In this document: piece by piece, positions 37,906 through 46,466 of the stretch
Layout of the letters: each line of letters opens with the position of its first letter
Position numbering within the stretch: position 1 is the first letter of the stretch
Assembly: GCF_037572775.1 (NCBI RefSeq)
Contig: NZ_JBBHKA010000001.1
Location: 3,777,518 to 3,841,517 of the forward strand
Length of the DNA: 64,000 bases
Source of the DNA: Ramlibacter sp. PS4R-6
GTDB lineage: Bacteria > Pseudomonadota > Gammaproteobacteria > Burkholderiales > Burkholderiaceae_C
Direction: 5' to 3'
The notes under the pieces: model-generated
What the model was told of the DNA's origin: nothing
What the model saw: the letters and a program-made list of their open reading frames with translations, nothing else
Databases searched by the model: none
Made by a program: the position numbers and the translations under genes

Positions 37906-38682
37906 TCAACCCGCGGATTCAGTCAACACCACGGCCGCTTCGAGCGTGAATTCGTCATTCATGAGCTTCGCGGCGACGGCGGGCTCGTCCAGCAAGGCGA
38001 ACTGTTCGACTTCACCGTCGAGGTTGCGCGGGGCCACGCCATCGGGAACCGTGCAGCGGTACCAGTCGATCCATTCGACGATGTAGCCCGCGGGCGGCGT
38101 GGGGCGGCGCGTGAGCACGCGGCCGCCGTGGCGCAGGTCGCGCAGCTGCGAAAGCGCCAGCCCCGCTTCTTCCATCGTCTCGCGTTCGAGCGCGGTGGCG
38201 AGCGTCTCGGATAAGGGGATCATCCCGCCCATCAGCGTGTCCCACAGGCCGGGGTCGTTCGCTTTCGAGAAGGACCGCTGCTGCACCCAGTGCCGACCGT
38301 CGGGTGCGAACCCCGCCATGTGCACGGCGAAGGTGGTGACGCCCAGGGGCCGCACGGCCGCACGCTCGACCGAACCGAGCACGCGCCCCGCTTCGTCGGT
38401 GACCGCCAGCTGCTCGTCGCGCCACGACGGGTGCGCGATGCCGGCCTTGTGCAGGGCGCGCGCGATCGTGTCCAGCGTGGCCGTGAGTTCGCCTTGCACC
38501 TGCCAGCCGCCGCCGTGTTCGCGGATGACCGATGCAGGCAAGGCGAGATGGGGAAAGACGTGCGGCTCGACGCTGCCGATGCGCGCATCGCCCGCGAACA
38601 GCGGCACTCGCGGGGAGCGCGGCGCCACGTCCCGCAACTGCGCCAGCCGCGCGCGGTACGCCGCGTCGAGCGCCAGGCTCAC
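37906..38682 (-). CDS. Nudix hydrolase with N-terminal DUF4743-like domain
   Basis: The 258-residue protein has a complete Nudix box GGMIPLSETLATALERETMEEAGL-type segment (G-x5-E-x7-RE-x2-EE-x-G) around residue 160. It is preceded by an ~110-residue N-terminal domain seen in TPK/Nudix-like proteins of unknown substrate. GTG 38682 overlaps the TGA of the quinone reductase gene as GTGA and no better start exists, so the pair is co-translated. Confidence 0.88.
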   Translation of the reverse strand: MSLALDAAYRARLAQLRDVAPRSPRVPLFAGDARIGSVEPHVFPHLALPASVIREHGGGWQVQGELTATLDTIARALHKAGIAHPSWRDEQLAVTDEAGRVLGSVERAAVRPLGVTTFAVHMAGFAPDGRHWVQQRSFSKANDPGLWDTLMGGMIPLSETLATALERETMEEAGLALSQLRDLRHGGRVLTRRPTPPAGYIVEWIDWYRCTVPDGVAPRNLDGEVEQFALLDEPAVAAKLMNDEFTLEAAVVLTESAG

Positions 38683-39659
38683 AGCGTGAGGATGGTCGAC
38701 CCGGTGGTCTTGCGCGCTTCCAGGTCCTTGTGCGCCTGCTGCACGTTCTCCAGCGGGTAGCGCTGCGCGATGCGGATCTTCACCTTGCCGCTGGTCACGG
38801 CGTCGAAGAGGTCGTCGGCCATCTGCTGGCAGGTCTCGCGCGTGGCGATGTGCGTGAACAGCGTCTGGCGCGTGACGAAGAGCGAACCCTTGGGCCCGAG
38901 GATGCCGGGCGCGAACGGCGGCACCGGGCCGGACGAATTGCCGAAGCTCGCCATGATGCCCAGCGGCCGCAGGCAGTCGAGCGATTTCTCCCACGTGTCC
39001 TTACCCACCGAGTCGTAGACGATCTTCACGCCCTTGCCGCCGGTGATCTCCTTCACGCGCGCGAGGAAGTCTTCCTTCGCGTAGTTGATCATGTGCGCGG
39101 CGCCGTGCTCCTTCGCCAGCGCGCACTTCTCGTCGCTGCCCGCGGTGCCGATCATCTCGTAGCCCAGGGCCTTGCCCCACTGCACGGCGATGAGGCCGAC
39201 GCCGCCGGCCGCGGCGTGGAACAGCACGTGGTCGCCCTTCTGCAGCTGCCCCAGCGACGAGCGCTTGAGCAGGTACTGCGCCGTCAGGCCCTTGAGCATC
39301 ATCGCGGCCGCCGTGTCGAAGTCGATCGCATCGGGGATCTTGCAGACGTGCTTGGCGTTCATCACGCGCGCCTCGCAGTACGAACCCGGCGAGTTCGTCG
39401 CATACGCCGCGCGGTCGCCCGCCTTCAGGTGCGTGACGCCCTCGCCCACGGCCTCGACGATGCCCGAGCCTTCGCCGCCGATGCCCGCGGGCAGCGGCAG
39501 CGGGTACAGGCCGGTGCGGTGGTACACGTCGATGAAGTTCAGGCCCACGGCCTTGTGGCGGATGCGGATCTCGCCGGGGCCGGGCTCGCCGACCTTCACG
39601 TCGACGAGTTTCAGTTCTTCGGGTCCGCCGGTCTTCTGGATCTGGATGGCGCGCGTCAT
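38679..39659 (-). CDS. quinone oxidoreductase, zinc-independent MDR family (QorA-like)
   Basis: The 326-residue protein is a medium-chain reductase without zinc-ligand cysteines. It has GLNFIDVYHRTGLYPLPLP and the NADPH site HAAAGGVGLIAVQWGKALG typical of QOR/zeta-crystallin. It reduces quinones with NADPH in the cytoplasm. ATG 39659 gives the family N-terminus. It is followed by the coupled Nudix gene. Confidence 0.93.
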   Translation of the reverse strand: MTRAIQIQKTGGPEELKLVDVKVGEPGPGEIRIRHKAVGLNFIDVYHRTGLYPLPLPAGIGGEGSGIVEAVGEGVTHLKAGDRAAYATNSPGSYCEARVMNAKHVCKIPDAIDFDTAAAMMLKGLTAQYLLKRSSLGQLQKGDHVLFHAAAGGVGLIAVQWGKALGYEMIGTAGSDEKCALAKEHGAAHMINYAKEDFLARVKEITGGKGVKIVYDSVGKDTWEKSLDCLRPLGIMASFGNSSGPVPPFAPGILGPKGSLFVTRQTLFTHIATRETCQQMADDLFDAVTSGKVKIRIAQRYPLENVQQAHKDLEARKTTGSTILTL

Positions 39660-39717
39660 GCTGTTGTCCTCTTGAAAGCAATGCGGCGCCATCGTACGGC
39701 TAAAGTCGGGCCCTCGC

Positions 39718-40620
39718 ATGGACTCACGCCTTAACCTTCGAACCGCCGCGCTGCTCACCGTCCCGCCGCTGCTGTGGGCCGGCAACGCCGTCACCGGGCG
39801 CCTCGTCAACGGCCTTGTGCCGCCGATCACGCTCAACTTCCTGCGCTGGTTCTTCGCCTTCCTGATCCTGCTGCCGCTGGCGGGCTGGGTGATGCGCCGC
39901 TCGAGCCCGCTGTGGCCGCACTGGAAACGTTTCGCGCTACTCGGGCTGCTCGGCGTGGGCTGCTACAACGCGCTGCAGTACCTGGCGCTGAAGACCTCGA
40001 CGCCGCTCAACGTGACGCTGGTGGCCGCCAGCACGCCCATCTGGATGCTCTTCGTCGGCGCCTGGTTCTTCGGCCAGCGCATCACGAGCCGGCAGATGGC
40101 GGGCGCGGTGCTGTCGATCGCCGGCGTGCTGGTCGTGCTCAGCCATGGCGACTGGGACGCGCTGCTGCAGGTGCGCCTGGTGCCCGGCGACTTCTACGTG
40201 CTGCTCGCAACCTTCGCGTGGGCCTTCTACAGCTGGCTGCTGATCCGCCCCGGCGACCCGCCGGAGATCCGCGGCGACTGGGCCGCATTCCTCATGGCGC
40301 AGATGGTGTTCGGGCTGGGCTGGTCGCTGCTGTTCGCCGCCGGCGAGTGGAGCGCCGGCATCACGCACATCGAGTGGGGCTGGCCGCTCGCCGTCGCGCT
40401 GGCCTATGTCGCCATCGGCCCCGCGATCCTTGCCTACCGCTGCTGGGGCATCGGCGTGCAGCGCGTGGGCCCGACCATCGCGGCGTTCTTTTCCAACCTC
40501 ACGCCGCTGTTCGCCGCCGTGATGTCGGCCACGATGCTCGGCGAGCTGCCGCACGTGTACCACGCCATCGCGTTCGTGCTGATCGTGGGCGGGATCGTGG
40601 TGTCGTCGCAGCGGCGCTAG
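39718..40620 (+). CDS. EamA/DMT-family transporter
   Basis: The 300-residue inner-membrane protein has ten hydrophobic helices in two EamA repeats (first repeat ending near LSIAGVLVVLSHGDWDAL, second near MLGELPHVYHAIAFVLIVGGIVV). Substrates of this family are mostly unassigned metabolites. It is divergent from the quinone reductase with 58 bases between starts. Its stop shares CTAG with the convergent SDR gene. Confidence 0.9.
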   Translation: MDSRLNLRTAALLTVPPLLWAGNAVTGRLVNGLVPPITLNFLRWFFAFLILLPLAGWVMRRSSPLWPHWKRFALLGLLGVGCYNALQYLALKTSTPLNVTLVAASTPIWMLFVGAWFFGQRITSRQMAGAVLSIAGVLVVLSHGDWDALLQVRLVPGDFYVLLATFAWAFYSWLLIRPGDPPEIRGDWAAFLMAQMVFGLGWSLLFAAGEWSAGITHIEWGWPLAVALAYVAIGPAILAYRCWGIGVQRVGPTIAAFFSNLTPLFAAVMSATMLGELPHVYHAIAFVLIVGGIVVSSQRR

Positions 40621-41414
40621 TACGTGCCCGGGTAGGCGCCCCCGTCGATCAGCACGTTCTGCCCCGTGATGTAGCTCGCGTGCGCGCTGCACAGGAACGC
40701 GCAGGTGGCGCCGAATTCGTCGGACGTGCCGAAGCGCGCGGCCGGGATGGTCTTGCGGCGGGCGTCGGCGATCTCGTCCATCGACTTGCCGGTCTTCTTC
40801 ACCGCGCCTTCCATCGTCGCCTTCAGCCGGTCGGTGTCGAACGCGCCGGGCAGCAGGTTGTTGATGGTGACGTTGGCCGAAGCCAGCTTCGCCGTGCGCG
40901 CAAGCCCCGCGACGAAACCGGTGAGCCCGCTGCGCGCGCCGTTGGACAGGCCGAGGATGTCGATGGGCGCCTTCACCGCGCTCGACGTGATGTTGACGAC
41001 GCGGCCGAAGCCGCGCGCCGCCATGCCGTCGACGGTGGCCTTCATCAGTTCGATGGGCGTGAGCATGTTGGCGTCCACCGCCTTCAGCCACGCCTCGCGC
41101 GTCCATTCACGGAAGTCGCCGGGTGGCGGCCCGCCGGCGTTGGTCACGACGATGTCCCACTCGCGGCGGACCGCGAAGACCTTCTCGCGCCCCTCGGCGG
41201 TGGTGATGTCCACCGCGACGTGCTGCACGGCGGTGTCCTTCGGCCGCAACGGGTCCGCAATCAGCTTCTCGACGGCGGCCTCCAGCGCCTCGGCGCCGCG
41301 CGCGACGACGAGCACGTGCACGCCCTCGCGCACCAGCGCCTGGGCGCAGCCGAACCCCAATCCCTTGCTGGCGCCGCACACCAGCGCCCACTTGCCCGCA
41401 ATACCCATATCCAT
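40617..41414 (-). CDS. SDR-like protein with degenerate active site
   Basis: The 265-residue protein has an SDR Rossmann fold (WALVCGASKGLGFGCAQALV, NAGG, INNLLPGAFDTDR, GGAYPGTY). The catalytic YxxxK is absent: the expected place reads GLSNGARSGL. This matches the BKR-like SDR subgroup that lacks the usual tetrad, so dehydrogenase activity is uncertain. GGAGG lies ten bases before ATG 41414, with a second ATG two codons later. It is divergent from the envelope-kinase cluster. Confidence 0.88.
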   Translation of the reverse strand: MDMGIAGKWALVCGASKGLGFGCAQALVREGVHVLVVARGAEALEAAVEKLIADPLRPKDTAVQHVAVDITTAEGREKVFAVRREWDIVVTNAGGPPPGDFREWTREAWLKAVDANMLTPIELMKATVDGMAARGFGRVVNITSSAVKAPIDILGLSNGARSGLTGFVAGLARTAKLASANVTINNLLPGAFDTDRLKATMEGAVKKTGKSMDEIADARRKTIPAARFGTSDEFGATCAFLCSAHASYITGQNVLIDGGAYPGTY

Positions 41415-41457
41415 GACAATCAGCCCTCCTATAGCTGAGCTTGGCAGTTCCACAGCG

Positions 41458-42114
41458 ATGCTCAAATCATCGGCCATTTTGCTCGCGTGCTGCGCGGCTG
41501 CTTTTTCCGCGTCGGCGCAACAGGGCTTCAAGTTTTCCAACCCCTCGCCCGACGAGCAGCGCGAAGCCGCCGCCAAGGCGGGCAAGCAGGCGCAGGTCGA
41601 CTGGCAACTGGCCACGCCCTGCCGCGACCGCATCCGCAACCGCAAGATCGTCGTGCTGGTGGGCGAAGAGGTGAACGGCCGCGTGTCGGCGCCGCAGGGC
41701 CAGTTCGGCCGGCACGTCGAGGCGATCAACATGCGCCTGAAGGGCCTGGGCCTGCAGACCTATTCCGCCGAGCAGATCCGCAAGCAGGTCGCGCAGGAAG
41801 AAGTCGACGCGTACTTCAAGAACGACCCCGACCGCGCGCTGTCCGCGTCCCGGCGCCTCGCCGCGCAGTACGTGCTCAAGGGCGTGATCGCCACGCAGGC
41901 CTATCGCAACACGATGGTCAACGTGAACCAGGTGAACGTGGCGCTGGACTTCACGCTCACCGACGCCGCGGGCCGCCCCGTTTCGAACGCGCGCGCCACC
42001 AATGCCAGCTACGCCGGGGCCGACGTCTCCGGCATGGCGCTGACCCTCATCGAAGAACGCGCCGAGGAAATCGTCGCGCAGCTGTACAGCGACTACTGCC
42101 GCAACGCCCGGTAG
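41458..42114 (+). CDS. exported LpoB/FlgT-like protein, first gene of kinase cluster
   Basis: The 218-residue precursor has a signal peptide ending near SASAQQ, then a mature N-terminus QQGFKFSNPSPDE. The body has alternating strand/helix pattern RKIVVLVGEEV, INMRLKGLGLQTYSAEQI, YVLKGVIATQAYRN and a last helix with EEIVAQLYSDYC. This looks like the alpha/beta fold of LpoB/CsgG/FlgT-middle domains and resembles the periplasmic part of the kinase two genes downstream. No clear ribosome-binding site precedes ATG 41458. Function is unknown; a periplasmic partner of the kinase is inferred. Confidence 0.75.
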   Translation: MLKSSAILLACCAAAFSASAQQGFKFSNPSPDEQREAAAKAGKQAQVDWQLATPCRDRIRNRKIVVLVGEEVNGRVSAPQGQFGRHVEAINMRLKGLGLQTYSAEQIRKQVAQEEVDAYFKNDPDRALSASRRLAAQYVLKGVIATQAYRNTMVNVNQVNVALDFTLTDAAGRPVSNARATNASYAGADVSGMALTLIEERAEEIVAQLYSDYCRNAR

Positions 42115-42141
42115 CGGTGACCACACAACAGGAGAGCCACC

Positions 42142-42951
42142 ATGGAGAAGAGAACCCTGCGCGCCAGCGCCGCCTTCGCGGCCGTCGCCACCCTCGCATG
42201 CGCGAGCGCGCTCGCGCAACCGACCTTCGGCAACCCGTCGCCGAACGCGGGCAGCTCGACGTCGCAGGCCGCCAATGCGGCCGCCGACCAGGCCGCGTAC
42301 AAGGAGGTGGAGTACACCAACAAGAACCGGCAGGGCCCGGTGCTGGTGGTGATCCCCGGCGAGATCAAGAGCAACAACGCCGGCTTCATGGCCAAGTTCG
42401 CTCCGAACAACATCGCCGACTTCGGCGAGCTCGAGCTGTCGCAGGCCAACTTCCAGGTGCTGGAGCGCTCCAACCTCGGCCCGCTGCTCAACGAGATCTC
42501 GCTGGCCTACAACTTGGGCGACCCGCAGGCCGCGCGCAAGACCATGCAGGTCGGCCGGCTCAAGACGGCCAAGTTCGTGGTCAAGTTCGACATCCTCAAG
42601 GCCGAGCAGATCGCCGAGAACAAGAAGGGCTTCGACGGCCGCGCGATCGGCGGCCTCATGGGCATGCTGGGCGGCTCCACGGGCAGCTACGCGGCCGGCA
42701 GCGCGGTGGGCAGCGTGCAGACCAACGAGACCAGCGGCGTGTGGCTGATCGGCATGCGCTACAAGATCATGGACGCCACCACCACCGAGCAGGTCGCGCA
42801 GGGCTACAAGGAACTGAAGATGGAGGTCGGCGCCAACAACACCAGCGTGCTGGGCATCTCGCAGGGCGCCAAGGGCGGCGTCGGCCTGGACACGATGGTG
42901 CAGCGCCTGGTGCAGACCAGCGTCTGGGAAATCGACAACAAGTACAAGTGA
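42142..42951 (+). CDS. exported CsgG-like protein, second gene of kinase cluster
   Basis: The 269-residue precursor has a signal peptide ending at ASALA and the mature start QPTFGNPSPNAG. The core resembles CsgG: IADFGELELSQANFQVLERSNLGPLLNE, then KTAKFVVKFDILKAEQIAE, a Gly-rich loop (GGLMGMLGGSTGSYAAG) and YKIMDATTTEQVAQGYKELKMEV. No good lipobox is present, so it is probably soluble or barrel-forming rather than a lipoprotein. AGGAGAG precedes ATG 42142. It lies 27 bases after the first gene and 18 bases before the kinase. Confidence 0.8.
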   Translation: MEKRTLRASAAFAAVATLACASALAQPTFGNPSPNAGSSTSQAANAAADQAAYKEVEYTNKNRQGPVLVVIPGEIKSNNAGFMAKFAPNNIADFGELELSQANFQVLERSNLGPLLNEISLAYNLGDPQAARKTMQVGRLKTAKFVVKFDILKAEQIAENKKGFDGRAIGGLMGMLGGSTGSYAAGSAVGSVQTNETSGVWLIGMRYKIMDATTTEQVAQGYKELKMEVGANNTSVLGISQGAKGGVGLDTMVQRLVQTSVWEIDNKYK

Positions 42952-42969
42952 TCGCCGGTTGAAGTCACG

Positions 42970-45267
42970 ATGAACAAGCTCGGCAAGTACCAGATCCGCC
43001 GCACGCTCGGCAAGGGCGCGATGGGCATCGTGTACGAGGGCTTCGATCCCGTGATCGAACGCACCGTCGCGATCAAGACCATCCTGCCCTCGCAGCTCGA
43101 CGGCGCGCAGTACGCCGAGGTCATGGCGCGTTTCAAGCGCGAGGCGCAGGCCGCCGGCCGCCTGAACCACCCGGGCATCGTCGCGATCTACGACTACGGC
43201 GAGGAAGTGCCCGAGGACCTCAACGAGGAAGAGGCCACCATGATGGCGCCGAAGGCGGCGCCCGAGAAGCCCGCCGAACGCGTCGCGTATATCGCGATGG
43301 AGTTCATCAAGGGCCGCGAGCTGAAGGACCTGTTCGCGAGCAACGAGCGCTTCAAGCCGGACGACGCGGCCCGCATCATGGGCGAGGTGCTGGAGGCGCT
43401 GGACCACGCGCATGCGCAAGGCGTCGTGCACCGCGACATCAAGCCCGCCAACATCATCGTGCTGGACAGCGGGCGCATCAAGATCGCCGACTTCGGCATC
43501 GCGCGCGTCGAGAAGTCCGAGCTGACGCAGACCGGCGCGGTGCTGGGCACGCCCTCGTACATGTCGCCCGAGCAGTTCATGGGCCACCCCGTCGACGGCC
43601 GCAGCGACATCTTCTCGTGCGGCGTGATGCTGTACCAGATGATGACGGGCGAGAAGCCGTTCACCGGCGAGTCGACCACGACCATCATGTACAAGGTGCT
43701 GCGCGAAGAGCCGGTGCCGCCCTCGCAGATCAACCTGGCGCTCGCGCCGGCGCTGGACGCGGTGATCCGCAAGGCGCTCGCGAAGAACCCGAACGAGCGG
43801 TACCAGGCGGGCAAGGAGTTCGCGGAGGCGCTGCGCGCGGCGGTCGCCGCACCCGCCGGTGCCGCAACCGCCGGTGCCGCGGCCGCTGCGGTCGCGACCA
43901 AGCCGCCCCCCGTTGCCGCGCAGTTGCCCGCCGCCGACAGGAAGGCTGTGCCCGCCGGTGCATGGGTCGCGGTTGCCGCTTCCCTCGTCGCCGTCGTCGC
44001 CGGCGGCTACGTGTTCTTCGGGACGAAGGTTTCGGGGTCCCTGCAAGTCACCCAGGGCCCCAAGGGCTCCGCCGCTCCCGTGGTGTCATTGACGGCCGGC
44101 ACGGCGGCGCCCGCGGTCGCGGCGCCACCGGCCGAGCCCGGCACGATGGTCCTGTCCGCGCTCGGCGTCGTCGATTCGAACAACTTCAAGGGCGATGCCG
44201 CGGCCCTCGCAGCCGCCGCCCGCGAGGACGCGAAGCGCCAGCTCGTCGAAAAGGCCCTGGCGCTGTACGTCGACAAGTCGTCGCTGGAGGCCAACCGCAA
44301 GGTCATCGAGGCCAAGCTGCTCGCCAACTCCGGCTCGTTCATCCGCACGGTGGTGCAGGAAGGCACGGCGGACTCGAAAGGCTCGCTGGTCGAGATGCCC
44401 ACCCGCGCCGTGGTGAACATGCGCGACGTGCAGCGGTCCCTCAACCAGCTCTCGCGCGAGGAGCGCATCGACTTCATCCGCAACCAGGGCGACCCGCGCA
44501 TCTCCATCCGCATCGACATCGGCAACGCCGACGGCGGCAACCTCGCGCGCGACCGTTCGCAGCTGGCCGAGAACGTGGTGAAGGACCGCATCAAGTCCTT
44601 CGGCTTCCGCGTCTGGTCGGGCGAAGGCGACAACCCCAACGCCGCCAGCGCCCAGCAGGCCGACTTCGTGATCAAGGGCGACGTCAAGCTGCGCACCATG
44701 TCGATGAAGCTGCAGGCCTCGGGCCTGACGGTGTCCAAGAGCGCCATCACGTCGTGGACGCTCAAGGCCATCGACACCGGCACGGGCGAGGAGGTCTACC
44801 TGAGCACCAAGATGCCGCAGGGCCAGAGCTGGGCCAACGAGGACCAGGCGCTGGCCGAGATCGGCAAGCTGGTGGGCGACGAGTTCTCGAAGAACTTCTT
44901 CCTGTCCTATTTCAGCTACCGCCCGCAGAAGACGACCCTCGTCTTCACGGGCCTGCCCGAGGGCGGCAGCGGCGCGCTCCTGCGCGAGCTGCGCTCCCTG
45001 CGCACGGTGCTCGATGCGCAGGCGGCCGAAGGCGGCCGGTTCACCTTGCAGCTGCCTCCCGGCAGCGCCACGGACATCGTGCAGGACGCGGTGCTGCGCC
45101 CGCTCAACGCCAAGATGGGCGAAGCGTGCTTCGCGCTGGGCGGCGCCACGGCCACCGAGGTCAACGTGACGCTCAGCGGCGCTTGCGCCAGCCCGCAGAT
45201 GAAGACCAAGCTCGACTCGGGCGCGCCCGCGGGCTGGAAGTTCACGGCCCCCAAGACCACCGTCTGA
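42970..45267 (+). CDS. transmembrane Ser/Thr protein kinase with FlgT/LpoB-like periplasmic domain
   Basis: The 765-residue protein has an N-terminal Hanks-type kinase (1-290). The Gly loop GKGAMG is at 14-19, the catalytic Lys at 36, HRDIKPAN at 154-161, DFG at 174-176 and SPE at 199-201. Thr186, Thr188 and Thr194 lie in the activation loop. An acidic/Ala-Pro insert (79-103) splits the N-lobe. An Ala/Pro linker leads to one membrane helix (~330-350). The periplasmic part (~375-490) resembles FlgT-N (REDAKRQLVEKALALYV), then a LpoB-like module (~490-640, ADFVIKGDVKLRT). It probably senses envelope state; substrates are unknown. Confidence 0.85.
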   Translation: MNKLGKYQIRRTLGKGAMGIVYEGFDPVIERTVAIKTILPSQLDGAQYAEVMARFKREAQAAGRLNHPGIVAIYDYGEEVPEDLNEEEATMMAPKAAPEKPAERVAYIAMEFIKGRELKDLFASNERFKPDDAARIMGEVLEALDHAHAQGVVHRDIKPANIIVLDSGRIKIADFGIARVEKSELTQTGAVLGTPSYMSPEQFMGHPVDGRSDIFSCGVMLYQMMTGEKPFTGESTTTIMYKVLREEPVPPSQINLALAPALDAVIRKALAKNPNERYQAGKEFAEALRAAVAAPAGAATAGAAAAAVATKPPPVAAQLPAADRKAVPAGAWVAVAASLVAVVAGGYVFFGTKVSGSLQVTQGPKGSAAPVVSLTAGTAAPAVAAPPAEPGTMVLSALGVVDSNNFKGDAAALAAAAREDAKRQLVEKALALYVDKSSLEANRKVIEAKLLANSGSFIRTVVQEGTADSKGSLVEMPTRAVVNMRDVQRSLNQLSREERIDFIRNQGDPRISIRIDIGNADGGNLARDRSQLAENVVKDRIKSFGFRVWSGEGDNPNAASAQQADFVIKGDVKLRTMSMKLQASGLTVSKSAITSWTLKAIDTGTGEEVYLSTKMPQGQSWANEDQALAEIGKLVGDEFSKNFFLSYFSYRPQKTTLVFTGLPEGGSGALLRELRSLRTVLDAQAAEGGRFTLQLPPGSATDIVQDAVLRPLNAKMGEACFALGGATATEVNVTLSGACASPQMKTKLDSGAPAGWKFTAPKTTV

Positions 45268-45284
45268 CCCCGGCACAGGTGCCC

Positions 45285-45312
45285 TTGCGCCGCGCCGCAG
45301 TGCGCCTATGAT
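45285..45312 (+). promoter_or_regulatory. sigma-70-like promoter of the dodecin gene
   Basis: TTGCGC (45285-45290) and TATGAT (45307-45312) are separated by 16 bases, about 28 bases before ATG 45340, in the 72-base gap after the kinase. The dodecin gene is therefore likely to have its own transcript as well as any read-through. Confidence 0.45.
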
Positions 45313-45339
45313 GGTTCGGCCACTCCGAGGAGACCACTC

Positions 45340-45564
45340 ATGGCCAAGAAGAAAGCCGATTCCGGCGTCTACCGCGTCACCGAGATCATCGGCACGAGCC
45401 CGACCTCATGGGAAGCCGCCGCGAAGAACGCGGTGGAGACCGCCGCCAAGTCGCTGCGCGACCTGCGCGTGGCCGAGGTCGGCCAGCTGGACCTGAAGAT
45501 CGAGAACGGCAAGGTGGTCGCGTACCGCGCCCGCGTCTCGCTGTCGTTCAAGTACGACGGCTAG
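45340..45564 (+). CDS. dodecin (flavin-binding small protein)
   Basis: The 74-residue protein matches dodecin over its length: VYRVTEIIGTSPTSWEAAAKNAV with the flavin-stacking Trp24, then RVAEVGQLDLKIENGKVVAYRARVSLSFKY. Dodecins assemble as dodecamers that store or buffer flavins or coenzyme A. GAGGAGA precedes ATG 45340. The stop shares CTAG with the convergent EamA gene. It is adjacent to the kinase but a functional link is not evident. Confidence 0.93.
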   Translation: MAKKKADSGVYRVTEIIGTSPTSWEAAAKNAVETAAKSLRDLRVAEVGQLDLKIENGKVVAYRARVSLSFKYDG

Positions 45565-46466
45565 CCGCCCTTCGAGCTGAAGACGAAGATCCCGGCGATC
45601 ACCAGCACGCTGCCCGCCGCGATCCACGCGGTGAAGGGCTCGCCGAGGATCAGCACGCCCATCAGGATGGTCGACAGCGGGCCGACCATGCCCGTCTGCG
45701 CGGCCGTCGCCGGGCCGATGCGCTCGATCGCCATCATCACCAGCAGCACCGGCACCGCGGTGCACAGGCTCGCGTTCAGGACGGACAGCCAGATCACTTC
45801 CGGCGCCACGGCGAAGGCGCTTCCCACCGGCCGCAGCACGACGAACTGCACGATGCAGCACACGCACGCAACGCTCGTGGCCAGGCCCACCAGGCGCAGC
45901 GACCCCAGTCGCTGCACGAGCTCGCCGCTGTAGACCAGGTAGATCGCGTAGCTGATGGTGCTGGCGAAGACCAGCAGCGAGCCGAGCGCCACGTTGGCGC
46001 CTTCCAGCGTCACCTCGTGGCCGAACACCAGCAGCACGCCCGCGTAGCTCACCGCCATGCCCAGTACCTGGCGTTTCGTGAAACGCCTGCGGTACAAGGC
46101 CCACCCGAACAGCAGCACCAGCGTCGGGTTGAGGTAGAGGATCAGCCGCTCGAGCGAGGCGGTGATGTACTGCAGCCCCATGAAGTCGAGCATGCTCGCG
46201 AGGTAGTAGCCCGACACGCCGAGCCCCGCGATGCCCATCCAGTCGCGTCCCGTGAGCGGCTCCTTGCCGCGGCTGGCCCACCACGCCATCGCGGCGAAGA
46301 GCGGCAGCGCGAACAGCATGCGCAGCATGATCAGCGTGACCGCGTCGACCCCGTAGCGGTAGGCGAGCTTGACGATGATCGCCTTGCCGCTGAAGGCGAT
46401 CGAGCCCGCCAGCGCCATCGCGAGCCCGCTGCCCAGGCGTGGGGCGGGCGCGGGGACGCCGTTCAA
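45561..46466 (-). CDS. EamA/DMT-family transporter
   Basis: The ~301-residue protein has ten hydrophobic helices in two EamA repeats (SIAFSGKAIIVKLAYRYGVDAVTLIMLRML at the first). The start is chosen at TTG 46466, which overlaps the DUF3422 stop as TTGA and lies ten bases after GAAGG, giving a typical short leader before PAPRLGSGLAMALAG. GTG 46508 would overlap the preceding gene by 46 bases, and ATG 46418 would cut the first helix. The solute is unknown. Confidence 0.85.
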   Translation of the reverse strand: MNGVPAPAPRLGSGLAMALAGSIAFSGKAIIVKLAYRYGVDAVTLIMLRMLFALPLFAAMAWWASRGKEPLTGRDWMGIAGLGVSGYYLASMLDFMGLQYITASLERLILYLNPTLVLLFGWALYRRRFTKRQVLGMAVSYAGVLLVFGHEVTLEGANVALGSLLVFASTISYAIYLVYSGELVQRLGSLRLVGLATSVACVCCIVQFVVLRPVGSAFAVAPEVIWLSVLNASLCTAVPVLLVMMAIERIGPATAAQTGMVGPLSTILMGVLILGEPFTAWIAAGSVLVIAGIFVFSSKGG

